In this document: positions 17,429 to 24,713 of the stretch, piece after piece | Layout of the letters: each line of letters opens with the position of its first letter | Numbering within the stretch: position 1 is the first letter of the stretch | Assembly (NCBI RefSeq): GCF_000092045.1 | Contig: NC_007765.1 | Coordinates: 1-64,000 of the forward strand | Length of the DNA stretch: 64,000 nt | DNA from: Rhizobium etli CFN 42 | GTDB lineage: Bacteria > Pseudomonadota > Alphaproteobacteria > Rhizobiales > Rhizobiaceae | Reading direction: 5' to 3' | Position numbers and translations under genes: made by a program | The notes under the pieces: model-generated | Told to the model about the DNA's origin: nothing | The model's database searches: none | The model's input: the letters and a program-made list of their open reading frames with translations, nothing else

Positions 17429-18133
17429 ATGTCCATGTCTTCCAACCGCCGGCGCCTCGCCGCGTTCCTTGCCGTCGCGGCTGTCTTGCTCGGTGCGGAT
17501 GTAACCGCCGCTGCCGAAGAGGCGGTCGTCATCCCGCCGCCTGAGATCGACGAGGCTGCCGGCTCCGGCACCGAGACCGCAATTTTCGCCGGCGGCTGCT
17601 TCTGGGGCGTCCAGGGCGTCTTCCAGCATGTGAAGGGCGTAGAAAGCGCCGTCTCCGGTTATGCCGGCGGCACGGCCAAGACGGCGCAGTATGAAACCGT
17701 CAGCACCGGCTCGACAGGTCACGCCGAAGCCGTCGAGGTGAAGTTCGATCCGAAACAGGTCAGCTACGGCAGGTTGCTGCAAATCTTCTTCTCGGTGGCG
17801 CACAACCCGACGCAGCTGAATTACCAGGGCCCGGACCGGGGCACGCAATATCGCTCGGCGCTGTTCGTCTCAAATCCGCAGCAACGCAAGGTCGCCGAGG
17901 GTTATATCGACCAGCTCGACAAGGCGCATGCCTTTCCGCGGCCGATCGTCACCAAGGTGTCCGATGCAGCCGGCTTCTATCCTGCCGAAGCCTATCATCA
18001 GGATTTCCTGACGCTCAACCCGACCTATCCCTATATCGTCTATAACGACCTGCCGAAAATCGAGAACCTGAAGTCACTGTTTCCCGCCGACTATCGCAGC
18101 CAGCCGGTCCTCGTCGGCAAGACCAAGGGCTGA
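17429..18133 (+). CDS. msrA: Exported peptide methionine-(S)-S-oxide reductase MsrA
   Basis: 234 aa from the ATG at 17429 (GGAG 9 nt upstream); earlier in-frame codons lack a ribosome site and would hide the signal peptide (residues about 8-29, RRRLAAFLAVAAVLLG...AAA). The MsrA active site GGCFWG places the catalytic Cys at 57, and the substrate residues GYAGG and HNPTQLNYQGPDRGTQYRS are present. No other Cys occurs in the mature protein, so this is a one-Cys type that must be reduced by an outside thiol. It should repair oxidised methionines in periplasmic proteins. It is divergent from the macroglobulin gene and convergent with the transpeptidase pseudogene. Confidence 0.93.
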   Translation: MSMSSNRRRLAAFLAVAAVLLGADVTAAAEEAVVIPPPEIDEAAGSGTETAIFAGGCFWGVQGVFQHVKGVESAVSGYAGGTAKTAQYETVSTGSTGHAEAVEVKFDPKQVSYGRLLQIFFSVAHNPTQLNYQGPDRGTQYRSALFVSNPQQRKVAEGYIDQLDKAHAFPRPIVTKVSDAAGFYPAEAYHQDFLTLNPTYPYIVYNDLPKIENLKSLFPADYRSQPVLVGKTKG

Positions 18134-18141
18134 TTGGCTGG

Positions 18142-18682
18142 TCAGGGCATGATGTCGATCGGCGTATGGTCTGGGACGCGCGCCCAGATCTCGCCCATTT
18201 CCGCATTGGTGACGGCAATACAGCCATCCGTCCAGTCCCACAGGCGATGGGCTTGCCCGAGCCGGCCCCAGCCATTGGGCAGCCCGTGGATCATTGATAT
18301 TGCCACCTGGCGGAAAGCCGTTCACTTCAGCCGCCCGCTGCTCTTCCGGCTTCGGATAGGAAATATGCAGGCTCAGATGCGCCGTCGATTTCGGATTGCG
18401 CCAGTCTATTTCATAGGGGCCTTCCGGCGTCTTCTCGTCGCCTTCGCGTTGTTTCGGGCCTGCATCGGCAGCACTGCCCAGAGAAATTTCATAGGCCGCG
18501 ATGGGAGCGTCGCCTTTAAGGAAAACCATGCGGCGTTCGGATTTATAGACGCGAATGAGGTCGGCGCGTTGTTCCATCGGCGCGGCCGGGGGCGGTGAGC
18601 CCGAGCCGATCCTGGCCATCACCTTGGTGTAGGCGAAAAGGCTGACGGCCGCGATGGCCAACACGATAATCTTGTTTCTCAA
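18142..18682 (-). pseudogene. L,D-transpeptidase (YkuD/ErfK family), 1-nt frameshift
   Basis: From the ATG at 18682 the frame gives a membrane anchor (residues 4-22) and the start of a YkuD domain (VYKSERRMVFLKGDAPIAAY; EGDEKTPEGPYEIDWRNP) and runs to PPGGNI. There the frame breaks. One extra T in the plus strand at 18294/18295 (extra A in the gene) shifts it. In the next frame the family continues exactly as expected: MIHGLPNGWGRLGQAHRL, then WDWTDGCIAVTNAEMGEIWA, ending PIDIMP at the TGA at 18142. The catalytic Cys codon is at 18222-18220. Removing one base restores an ordinary 179-aa enzyme, so this is a very recent mutation or a sequence error. As written, the product lacks the active site. 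Confidence 0.88.
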
Positions 18683-18848
18683 GTCGCCCCTCAGTCCTCA
18701 AGCCGTTGAATAATCACATCGTGTCATTGCGCCCTCAACCAGAGGTGCGCGCTCAAGATCGGCCATGGTTTTCCTGCGCTGCCAGCGCCTCCTTACGAAT
18801 TCATTAACGTTAACAATACCTTAAATCAAAAAAATCGCGTTTCACCGC

Positions 18849-18873
18849 GGAACATATCGTCAAGTTCGCCGTT
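18849..18873 (+). promoter_or_regulatory. EcfG-type (general stress response) promoter
   Basis: GGAAC (18849-18853), 16 nt, CGTT (18870-18873): an exact match to the alphaproteobacterial EcfG consensus GGAAC-N16/17-CGTT. It lies about 78 nt upstream of the response regulator ATG on the same strand. Confidence 0.7.
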
Positions 18874-18951
18874 ACGACAATGAGTTTCGGCAGGCACAGC
18901 TGCTGAAGCGAATCCTTCTTTCGAAGTATGTGCGTAACAAGGGGACGTATC

Positions 18952-19392
18952 ATGGCCACCAATGTCGTGCGGCGCTGGCAGCGAGATGATCTCATGAAAC
19001 AGCGCGTCTTGATCGTCGAAGATGAATTCCTCATCGCCCTCGATCTCGGCGCGACGGTGGAAGGCATGGGCATGCAGGTCGCCGGCTTGGCAAATGATCG
19101 CGAACAGGCGCTGCGGCTGGCACCGTTGGCCGATATCGCCTTCGTCGACGTCAATCTTGCCGACGGCCCGACCGGGCCCGAGATCGGCCGGCGGCTGGCG
19201 CAAGAGCACGGCATCGCCGTCGTCTTCATGACCGGCAATCCCGAGACTGTCGCCGACGGCGTCAAGGGCGCGGTCGGCGTTGTCCAGAAGCCGGTCATGC
19301 CTTCGGTTGTCGAACAGCTGGTGAAGTATCTTGCCGCACGCCGCGCCGGCATGTTCGCCGTCGTGCCGGCGCAGATGACGGTTTTTGCCTGA
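18952..19392 (+). CDS. Single-domain response regulator
   Basis: 146 aa, a lone receiver domain. VLIVEDEFLIALDL gives the acidic pocket (Glu23/Asp24), D66 in FVDVNL is the phosphoacceptor, T94 in VFMTG and K113 in VQKP complete the conserved set. No output domain follows. The ATG at 18952 has AAGGGG at good spacing; a later ATG at 18994 is possible but has a poor site. The EcfG-type promoter upstream suggests it belongs to the general stress response, where single-domain receivers are known to feed into PhyR/EcfG signalling. No partner kinase is adjacent. Confidence 0.88.
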   Translation: MATNVVRRWQRDDLMKQRVLIVEDEFLIALDLGATVEGMGMQVAGLANDREQALRLAPLADIAFVDVNLADGPTGPEIGRRLAQEHGIAVVFMTGNPETVADGVKGAVGVVQKPVMPSVVEQLVKYLAARRAGMFAVVPAQMTVFA

Positions 19393-20097
19393 TCAGCCGG
19401 ATATGGCTGCCAGCTGCGGCGGAGCGCCGGCCTTCTCCGCTGCGGGTCGGCCATAGGCCCTGAGAAAAGTGCGAACGGCATTGCGGGCCGCCTTTTCAAG
19501 TTCGGCGTCCGTCGGCGTTCCCCCGAAAAGGGTCATCATCTGCAGGTCGGCATTGCCGAGCGCGACGAACTGCCGGGCGGCGACGTCGAAATCGTCGATG
19601 ACGAGCGCTCCTTTTTGCGCCAGCCGCGCAAGAAGCGCGGAAAGCGCAGTCGTCAGCTTGCCGGGCCCGTGCTGGCGCCAGCTTTCGAAGAGATGCGGGT
19701 AGCGCTCTCCCTCCGTCTGCACCAGCTTGCGCAGGAATTTTCCGTCGTGGTTGCAGATGCAATTCTTGTTCAGGCGCATGACGAAGGCGGTTAGGTCGTC
19801 CTCCAGATTGTTGGCGTCAGCAGGGAAGGCCGACAGCACGGAGAAGAGCATGGCATTGGCGCGGTTCATGACGTCCTCGACGACGGCGACGAACAGCGTT
19901 TCCTTCTCGCGGTAGTGGTTGTAGATCGTCTGCCGGGAGACACAGGCGACGGCGGCGATCTCGTCGATGCTGGCGGCGGCAAATCCCTGGCGGCAGAAAA
20001 CGTCGGCGGCGGCATCGAGGATTGACATGCGCTTGGCACATTGCCCGCGCTGGCTATGCCCCGTCATCCGGACTGCCGGTGTCATGCGATCGTTCAT
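19393..20097 (-). CDS. TetR/AcrR-family repressor
   Basis: About 234 aa from the ATG at 20097. The N-terminal TetR helix-turn-helix is clear (ILDAAADVFCRQGFAAASIDEIAAVACVSRQTIYNHYREKETLF), followed by a ligand-binding C-terminal domain with AefR-like features. An upstream in-frame ATG at 20133 lies inside a perfect palindrome that is the likely operator, so the inner start is preferred. Divergent from a Bcr/CflA drug exporter 208 nt away, which is the probable regulated gene. Ligand unknown. Confidence 0.88.
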   Translation of the reverse strand: MNDRMTPAVRMTGHSQRGQCAKRMSILDAAADVFCRQGFAAASIDEIAAVACVSRQTIYNHYREKETLFVAVVEDVMNRANAMLFSVLSAFPADANNLEDDLTAFVMRLNKNCICNHDGKFLRKLVQTEGERYPHLFESWRQHGPGKLTTALSALLARLAQKGALVIDDFDVAARQFVALGNADLQMMTLFGGTPTDAELEKAARNAVRTFLRAYGRPAAEKAGAPPQLAAISG

Positions 20098-20125
20098 GAG
20101 AGCGAAGATAAGACGTCTTGACGTT

Positions 20126-20143
20126 TTAGACAATGGCGTCTAA
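20126..20143. promoter_or_regulatory. Palindromic operator for the TetR regulator
   Basis: TTAGAC-AATGGC-GTCTAA: perfect 6-bp arms around a 6-nt centre, just upstream of the tetR start. A second short palindrome, AAGACGTCTT, sits at 20110-20119 and shares the GAC/GTC core. Both lie in the divergent region facing the efflux gene. Confidence 0.6.
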
Positions 20144-20304
20144 TTTTACAGCAGTGTCCAAATTAATTGACACTCCTGCTTCCCAGCTGAAGATATGAGC
20201 TCCCAACTTCGTCTTCGCGCGAACGATCATCATTGAACCCTAAGAGCACTGCGGCGAAACACCATCCGGCGTCTTTGCTCGCGCTTTTATGAAAGATCAC
20301 CACT

Positions 20305-21504
20305 ATGACGGCTTCCTTCTTCCGCATTGCCCTCATTCTCGGCCTTTTATCGGCCATCGGCCCCTTCGCCATCGACATGTATCTGCCGGCGCTGCCTTCG
20401 ATCGGCCAGGATCTGCATGCCGACAATAACGTCACCCAGCTGACCCTGCTCGCCTTCTTTATCTCCTTTGCGCTCTCACAGCTCGTCTACGGTCCGATCT
20501 CGGACATGTGCGGCCGCAAGCTGCCGCTCTATCTCGGCATCGGCCTCTTCGCGCTCGCCTCGATCGGCTGCGCGCTTGCGACCGATATCGAAACCCTGAT
20601 CGCCTTCCGTTTCATCCAGGGCATCGGCGGTGCTGCCGGCATGGTCATTCCTCGTGCCATCGTCCGCGACATGCACACCGGCGTTCAGGCGGCGCGCCTG
20701 ATGTCGCTGCTCATGCTGGTCTTCTCGATCTCGCCGATCCTGGCGCCGCTGACCGGCAGCGCCGTCATCGAGTTTTACGGCTGGCGCGGCGTGTTCTGGG
20801 CCGTGACAATGGCGGCCTTGATCGGCCTCGTTCTGCTCGCGACCCAGCTTGACGAGACCCGCCCGGCCACCGAGCGTAGCGGCAGCGGTCTCGGGAGCGC
20901 CATGGCCGCCTACCGGCTGCTGCTTTCCGACCGCAATTTCCTGACGCTGACCTTCATCGGCGGTCTCGGCATTTCGAGCTTCCTCGTCTATCTCGCCAAC
21001 TCGCCCTTCGTGCTGATTGAGCATTACGGCCTGACGCCAACACAATACAGCTTCGCCTTCTCGATCAACGCCGTGTCCTTCTTCGCGGTATCGCAGGCGA
21101 CGGGCTGGCTCGGCGAGCGTTTCGGCCTGGTGCGCGTCATGCGGATTGCCGTCAGCGCCTTCGCGCTGGCCATGGTCGTCATGGCGGTGGTGATGGCCGC
21201 GGGCTTCAACCAGCTGCCGGTGATGGCGACCTTCCTCTTCATTGGCTACGGCTTCCTCGGCCTCGTCATCCCGACGAGCGCCGTGCTGGCGCTTGAGGAT
21301 CACGGCGCAATCGCCGGCACCGCCTCGTCGCTGATGGGCACGCTGCATTTCGTCATCGCCGCCGTCGCCATGGTGATCTCGAGCCTGTTCTTCGACGGCA
21401 CCGCCGTTCCGATGGCCGCCGGCATCGCGCTCTGCGCTTTCGCAGCCTTCGTGCTGACCCAGGCAACGATCGGCCGCCGTGCCGCCGTAGCCGCTGCCGA
21501 ATAG
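20305..21504 (+). CDS. Bcr/CflA-family multidrug efflux MFS transporter
   Basis: 399 aa with 12 predicted membrane segments. It opens with the Bcr/CflA pattern (AIDMYLPALPSIGQDL), has MFS motif A between helices 2 and 3 (LVYGPISDMCGRKLPLYLG) and motif C region GGAAGMVIPRAIVRDM. Proton-driven drug export at the inner membrane is the family role. It is divergent from a TetR gene with a palindrome between them. The ribosome site (GAAAG) is weak. A stem-loop follows the stop. Confidence 0.92.
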   Translation: MTASFFRIALILGLLSAIGPFAIDMYLPALPSIGQDLHADNNVTQLTLLAFFISFALSQLVYGPISDMCGRKLPLYLGIGLFALASIGCALATDIETLIAFRFIQGIGGAAGMVIPRAIVRDMHTGVQAARLMSLLMLVFSISPILAPLTGSAVIEFYGWRGVFWAVTMAALIGLVLLATQLDETRPATERSGSGLGSAMAAYRLLLSDRNFLTLTFIGGLGISSFLVYLANSPFVLIEHYGLTPTQYSFAFSINAVSFFAVSQATGWLGERFGLVRVMRIAVSAFALAMVVMAVVMAAGFNQLPVMATFLFIGYGFLGLVIPTSAVLALEDHGAIAGTASSLMGTLHFVIAAVAMVISSLFFDGTAVPMAAGIALCAFAAFVLTQATIGRRAAVAAAE

Positions 21505-21514
21505 TCAAAGACCG

Positions 21515-21538
21515 GCCGCATCCGATCCCGGATGCGGC
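21515..21538. terminator. Stem-loop after the efflux gene
   Basis: Perfect 10-bp stem GCCGCATCCG / CGGATGCGGC with a 4-nt loop, 11 nt after the stop. No T-run follows, so it may be a terminator of imperfect type or an mRNA-stabilising hairpin. Confidence 0.5.
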
Positions 21539-21640
21539 TACCATATGGTTGCGGCATCGAAGAAAATACGTCGCGCGATTGAATATCGGCGGGCGGCGCT
21601 ATCTAAGCTCCGACCAACATGATCATTCCGGAGAATACGC

Positions 21641-22933
21641 ATGGTTGATGAGAAGCGGCTGATCTCGAAAATCACCTGGAAGCTGATGCCGTTTCTCGGC
21701 ATCCTCTATCTGATCGCCTATATCGACCGGCAAAATGTCAGCTTCGCCAAGCTGCAAATGGTCGATGCCCTGGGCCTGAGCGAATATGCCTATGGTCTTG
21801 GCGCTTCGCTCTTCTTCATCGGCTATTTTCTCTTCGAGGTGCCGAGCAATCTCTTCCTCGACAGGCTCGGCGCGCGTGTCTGGTTTGCCCGCATCCTGGT
21901 CTCCTGGGGCCTCGTTACCATCGCGCTCGCCTTCACCCAGAACGCGGCGATGTTCTATATCCTCCGTTTCCTGCTCGGCGTCTGCGAAGCCGGCTTCTTT
22001 CCCGGCGTCCTTTATCTCCTGACGCTATGGTTCCCTTCGGGCTATCGCGGCCGGATGGTCGGCCTGTTCATGATCTTCAGCGCCATCGCCAATGCCGTCG
22101 GCGCACCGCTCGGCGGCGCGCTGCTTGATCTCGACGGCCTCTACGGCTTTGCCGGCTGGGAGTGGGTGTTCCTGGCGACCGGTATTCCGGCCGTCGTCGC
22201 CGGCATCGTCACCTTTTTCTATCTTCCCGGGCGGCCGGAAAATGCGACCTTCTTGAGCAGCAACGAGAAGAAATGGCTCGAGCGCAGGCTCGCTTCGGAA
22301 AATGCCGGCATGGCCGAAAATGCGTCGGACGGCTTCAAGGCGCTCGTCGACCCGCGCGTCCTTTTAATGGCGCTCTGCTATATCGCCTTTCCGCTGTCGG
22401 CCTATGGGCTGAGTTACTGGCTGCCGACCATCGTCAAGGCCTTCGGCGTCAGCAACACGGTGAACGGTTTCCTCAACGTCATTCCCTGGCTGCTGGTCGC
22501 AGTCGCGCTCTATGCCGTTCCCGCCATGGCCGACAAGGCACAATCGAAGACGCCCTATATCGTCATTCCGGCGTTTATCGGCGCCGCCTGCCTGCTGCTG
22601 TCAGCGCTGATCCCGAACCACACTCTGCAATTCGCCTTCCTCTGTGTCGCCGCCGCCGGCATCTTCGCCCCCCAGCCGGTGTTCTGGAGCCTGCCGTCGC
22701 GCTTCCTGAAAGGGGCGGGTGCGGCGGCCGGGCTTGCCGCCATCAATTCGGTCGGCAATCTCGGCGGCTTCGTCGCCCAGAATGTCGTGCCCTGGATCAA
22801 GGATGAAAGCGGCAGCACGATCGCGCCGATGTTCTTCCTGGCCGCCTGCCTTGCGGCCGGCGCCCTTCTGGTCTTCTTCGTGACGCGTCAATTGTCGAGC
22901 CGGGAAGCTGCGGCGGCACCGAGCCGGGTCTGA
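21641..22933 (+). CDS. MFS transporter, anion:cation symporter (ACS) type
   Basis: 430 aa, 12 membrane segments. N-terminal features are those of the ACS family: KLMPFLGILYLIAYIDRQNV, then SLFFIGYFLFEVPSNLFLDR and GYRGRMVGLFMIFSAIANAVG. Such proteins import organic anions such as tartrate, phthalate, glucarate or allantoate; the actual substrate cannot be read from sequence. Good ribosome site (GGAGA) before the ATG at 21641. The convergent LacI-family regulator, 10 nt beyond, is a plausible controller, which would point to a sugar-acid-like substrate. Confidence 0.9.
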   Translation: MVDEKRLISKITWKLMPFLGILYLIAYIDRQNVSFAKLQMVDALGLSEYAYGLGASLFFIGYFLFEVPSNLFLDRLGARVWFARILVSWGLVTIALAFTQNAAMFYILRFLLGVCEAGFFPGVLYLLTLWFPSGYRGRMVGLFMIFSAIANAVGAPLGGALLDLDGLYGFAGWEWVFLATGIPAVVAGIVTFFYLPGRPENATFLSSNEKKWLERRLASENAGMAENASDGFKALVDPRVLLMALCYIAFPLSAYGLSYWLPTIVKAFGVSNTVNGFLNVIPWLLVAVALYAVPAMADKAQSKTPYIVIPAFIGAACLLLSALIPNHTLQFAFLCVAAAGIFAPQPVFWSLPSRFLKGAGAAAGLAAINSVGNLGGFVAQNVVPWIKDESGSTIAPMFFLAACLAAGALLVFFVTRQLSSREAAAAPSRV

Positions 22934-22943
22934 GCGGTGTGCT

Positions 22944-23981
22944 TCAAGCCGTCAGTGTGAAGGCGTCGCTTTCGCCCGGAACGAGTTCCATCGGCCAGAT
23001 CCTGTTGCGGGCGCCCTGCGGATAGTGATCGGCATAGGCCGGCATGGTGGCGAGCAGGGTTTCGCCGAGCTGGGCGCCGAGATCGCGCAGCGACATGCGA
23101 AAAGAGGTCAGCGTCGGCTGCAGGAAATGCGTGCGCGACTCTTCGCGGAAGCCGACGACGGCGAGGTCGCGGCCGGGCACGATGCCGGCCTCCGCCAGCC
23201 TGCGGTAAAGCCCGATCGCCATCAGCTCGTGGATCAGGATGATCGCCGTCGGCCGGTCTTCGATCATCAGCAGTTCGTGGCCGGCCTGATAGCCACCCTG
23301 TTCGCTCGACTTGACGCGGATGACGAGCGCCGGGTCGAAGGCTAGGCCGTGGCTTTGCAGCGCCTGGCGGTAGCTGTCGAGGAAGATATAGCCGAGATTG
23401 ATGTCGGAGGAGGGGGCAGCCACCGCAATCCGCCGATGGCCCTTTGCGACGAGCCGGTCGACGCCGCGCGCCGCCACGCCTTCGAAATCGAGATCCATCC
23501 AGGTATAGCTGCCGCCGGACGCGCTGCGGCCGAGCGCCACGAAGGGGATGCGGGCCTTTTCCAGAAGCTCGATGCGCCGGTCGGTGCGCCGTGTCGCCGA
23601 GATGATCAGGGCATCGACGAGGCGGCGCGCGACCATGCGCTTCAGATATTCGTGCGGATCCTCGTCATCAGGGCAGGGCAGCATGACCAGATCGAGCTTG
23701 TGCCGGGAAAACACGCTCTGCAGCCCGTCGGTGACGCCGAGGAAGAAGTCGTCGCTGTTTTCGACCGTCTCGCGGCTCACTTCCAGCATCAGCCCGATGA
23801 CATTGGTCATGCCCTGGCGAAGGCTGCGGCCCGACTGGTTGGCGACGTAGCCAAGCTCCTCGGCGGCGGCGAGCACCCGCCGGCGCGTTTCCTCGTTGAC
23901 ATCGGGCTTGCCATTCAGCGCACGGGACACGGTCCCAATCGAAATATCGAGATGCTCGGCGAGCTGGCGGATTCCCTTCAT
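22944..23981 (-). CDS. LacI-family transcriptional regulator
   Basis: 345 aa from the ATG at 23981 (MKGIRQLAEHLDISIGTVSRALNGKPDVNEETRRRV), the normal LacI start; GGGGAGG lies somewhat far (13 nt) upstream. The N-terminal helix-turn-helix with hinge (EELGYVANQSGRSLRQG) is followed by a periplasmic-binding-protein-like sensor domain (VIGLMLEVS...; DALIISATRR; WMDLDFEGVAARGVDRLVAKGHRRIAV). It should bind a sugar or sugar-acid effector. It converges on the ACS transporter. Immediately upstream lies the tail of another LacI-type gene. Confidence 0.92.
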   Translation of the reverse strand: MKGIRQLAEHLDISIGTVSRALNGKPDVNEETRRRVLAAAEELGYVANQSGRSLRQGMTNVIGLMLEVSRETVENSDDFFLGVTDGLQSVFSRHKLDLVMLPCPDDEDPHEYLKRMVARRLVDALIISATRRTDRRIELLEKARIPFVALGRSASGGSYTWMDLDFEGVAARGVDRLVAKGHRRIAVAAPSSDINLGYIFLDSYRQALQSHGLAFDPALVIRVKSSEQGGYQAGHELLMIEDRPTAIILIHELMAIGLYRRLAEAGIVPGRDLAVVGFREESRTHFLQPTLTSFRMSLRDLGAQLGETLLATMPAYADHYPQGARNRIWPMELVPGESDAFTLTA

Positions 23982-24068
23982 GTCAGCCGATTTTCCTCCC
24001 CTACGGCGCCGTGTCATCGTCCTTCTTGCCACAGGATGACCTCTGCGAAAAGCCATGGGAGAAAGAGG

Positions 24069-24180
24069 TTACGGTAGGTAGCTCCGGCGGATGACCAGCT
24101 CCGGGACGACGCGTTCGTAATCTGCAGGCGCGTCCGGATTTTCGAGACGCGTGGCTCGACCCCGGTCGGTGGCTGCTCTC
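24069..24180 (-). pseudogene. C-terminal remnant of a second LacI-family regulator
   Basis: The minus strand reads RATRLENPDAPADYERVV then PELVIRRSYLP and TAA at 24069. This is the characteristic last 30-odd residues of LacI-family regulators (RLENPD...PELVIR). No N-terminal or sensor part exists upstream: a transcription terminator of the next gene occupies 24206-24239. It is not part of the intact LacI gene, whose own end lies at 22944. It is a deletion remnant, possibly of a tandem duplicate. Confidence 0.7.
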
Positions 24181-24205
24181 CTGCCGGCATGTCGCTGATA
24201 TAACT

Positions 24206-24239
24206 GAAAAAGCCGAGGCTGCGGAACGCAACCTCGGCT
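24206..24239 (-). terminator. Rho-independent terminator of the small exported-protein gene
   Basis: On the minus strand AGCCGAGG-T-TGCG / CGCA-G-CCTCGGCT with a 3-nt loop and one mismatch pair, followed by TTTTTCAG. It is about 52 nt after the stop at 24291. Confidence 0.85.
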
Positions 24240-24290
24240 GAGGGTCGAGCGACGCTGACGCGTTCAACGCCGCTTCAAAAAACGTCAGGT

Positions 24291-24602
24291 CTACTCGCAG
24301 ACCCGTACGGTTTCGGCGTGATAGCCGCCGTCGTAGCGGTTGCGAACGTCGCGGTCCTCATACCAGCATCTCGGTTCGACATAGCGGGGGCTCTCGACAT
24401 AACGAGGGCCTTCATCGACGTAGCGCGGGCCACCGTTGGCAATCGCGCCGCCGATCAGGCCGCCGACCACGCCTGCGGCAACGCCGCCGGCGATGATCCG
24501 GCCGGTATTGTTATGGTGATGATGGTCACGCGCGGCAGCGGGCTGAACAGCCGATCCAACAAGGGCCGCCGCGATCAACAGGCTGCTAATTATTCTTTTC
24601 AT
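24291..24602 (-). CDS. Small exported protein with glycine-zipper segment and PRYVE repeats
   Basis: 103 aa. Signal peptide 1-24 (MKRIISSLLIAAALVGSAVQ...AAA), a His run (RDHHHHNN), a glycine-zipper-like hydrophobic stretch (IIAGGVAAGVVGGLIGGAIANGG, about 35-57, given here in part), then three PRYV(E/D) repeats and a C-terminal part with two Cys that could form a disulfide. Good ribosome site (GAGGAGAAAG). Similar small envelope proteins are common in rhizobia, of unknown function. Monocistronic, with its own terminator. Confidence 0.8.
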   Translation of the reverse strand: MKRIISSLLIAAALVGSAVQPAAARDHHHHNNTGRIIAGGVAAGVVGGLIGGAIANGGPRYVDEGPRYVESPRYVEPRCWYEDRDVRNRYDGGYHAETVRVCE

Positions 24603-24713
24603 AACTTTCTCCTCAGTGGTACCGGCCCCCGATTAGGAGGGAAATGCGGCAGCAAGGCGTTGGTTCGTTCAATCTTTGCAACATGAGTTAATGCGTGTCA
24701 TCCGCCTTTAGTC

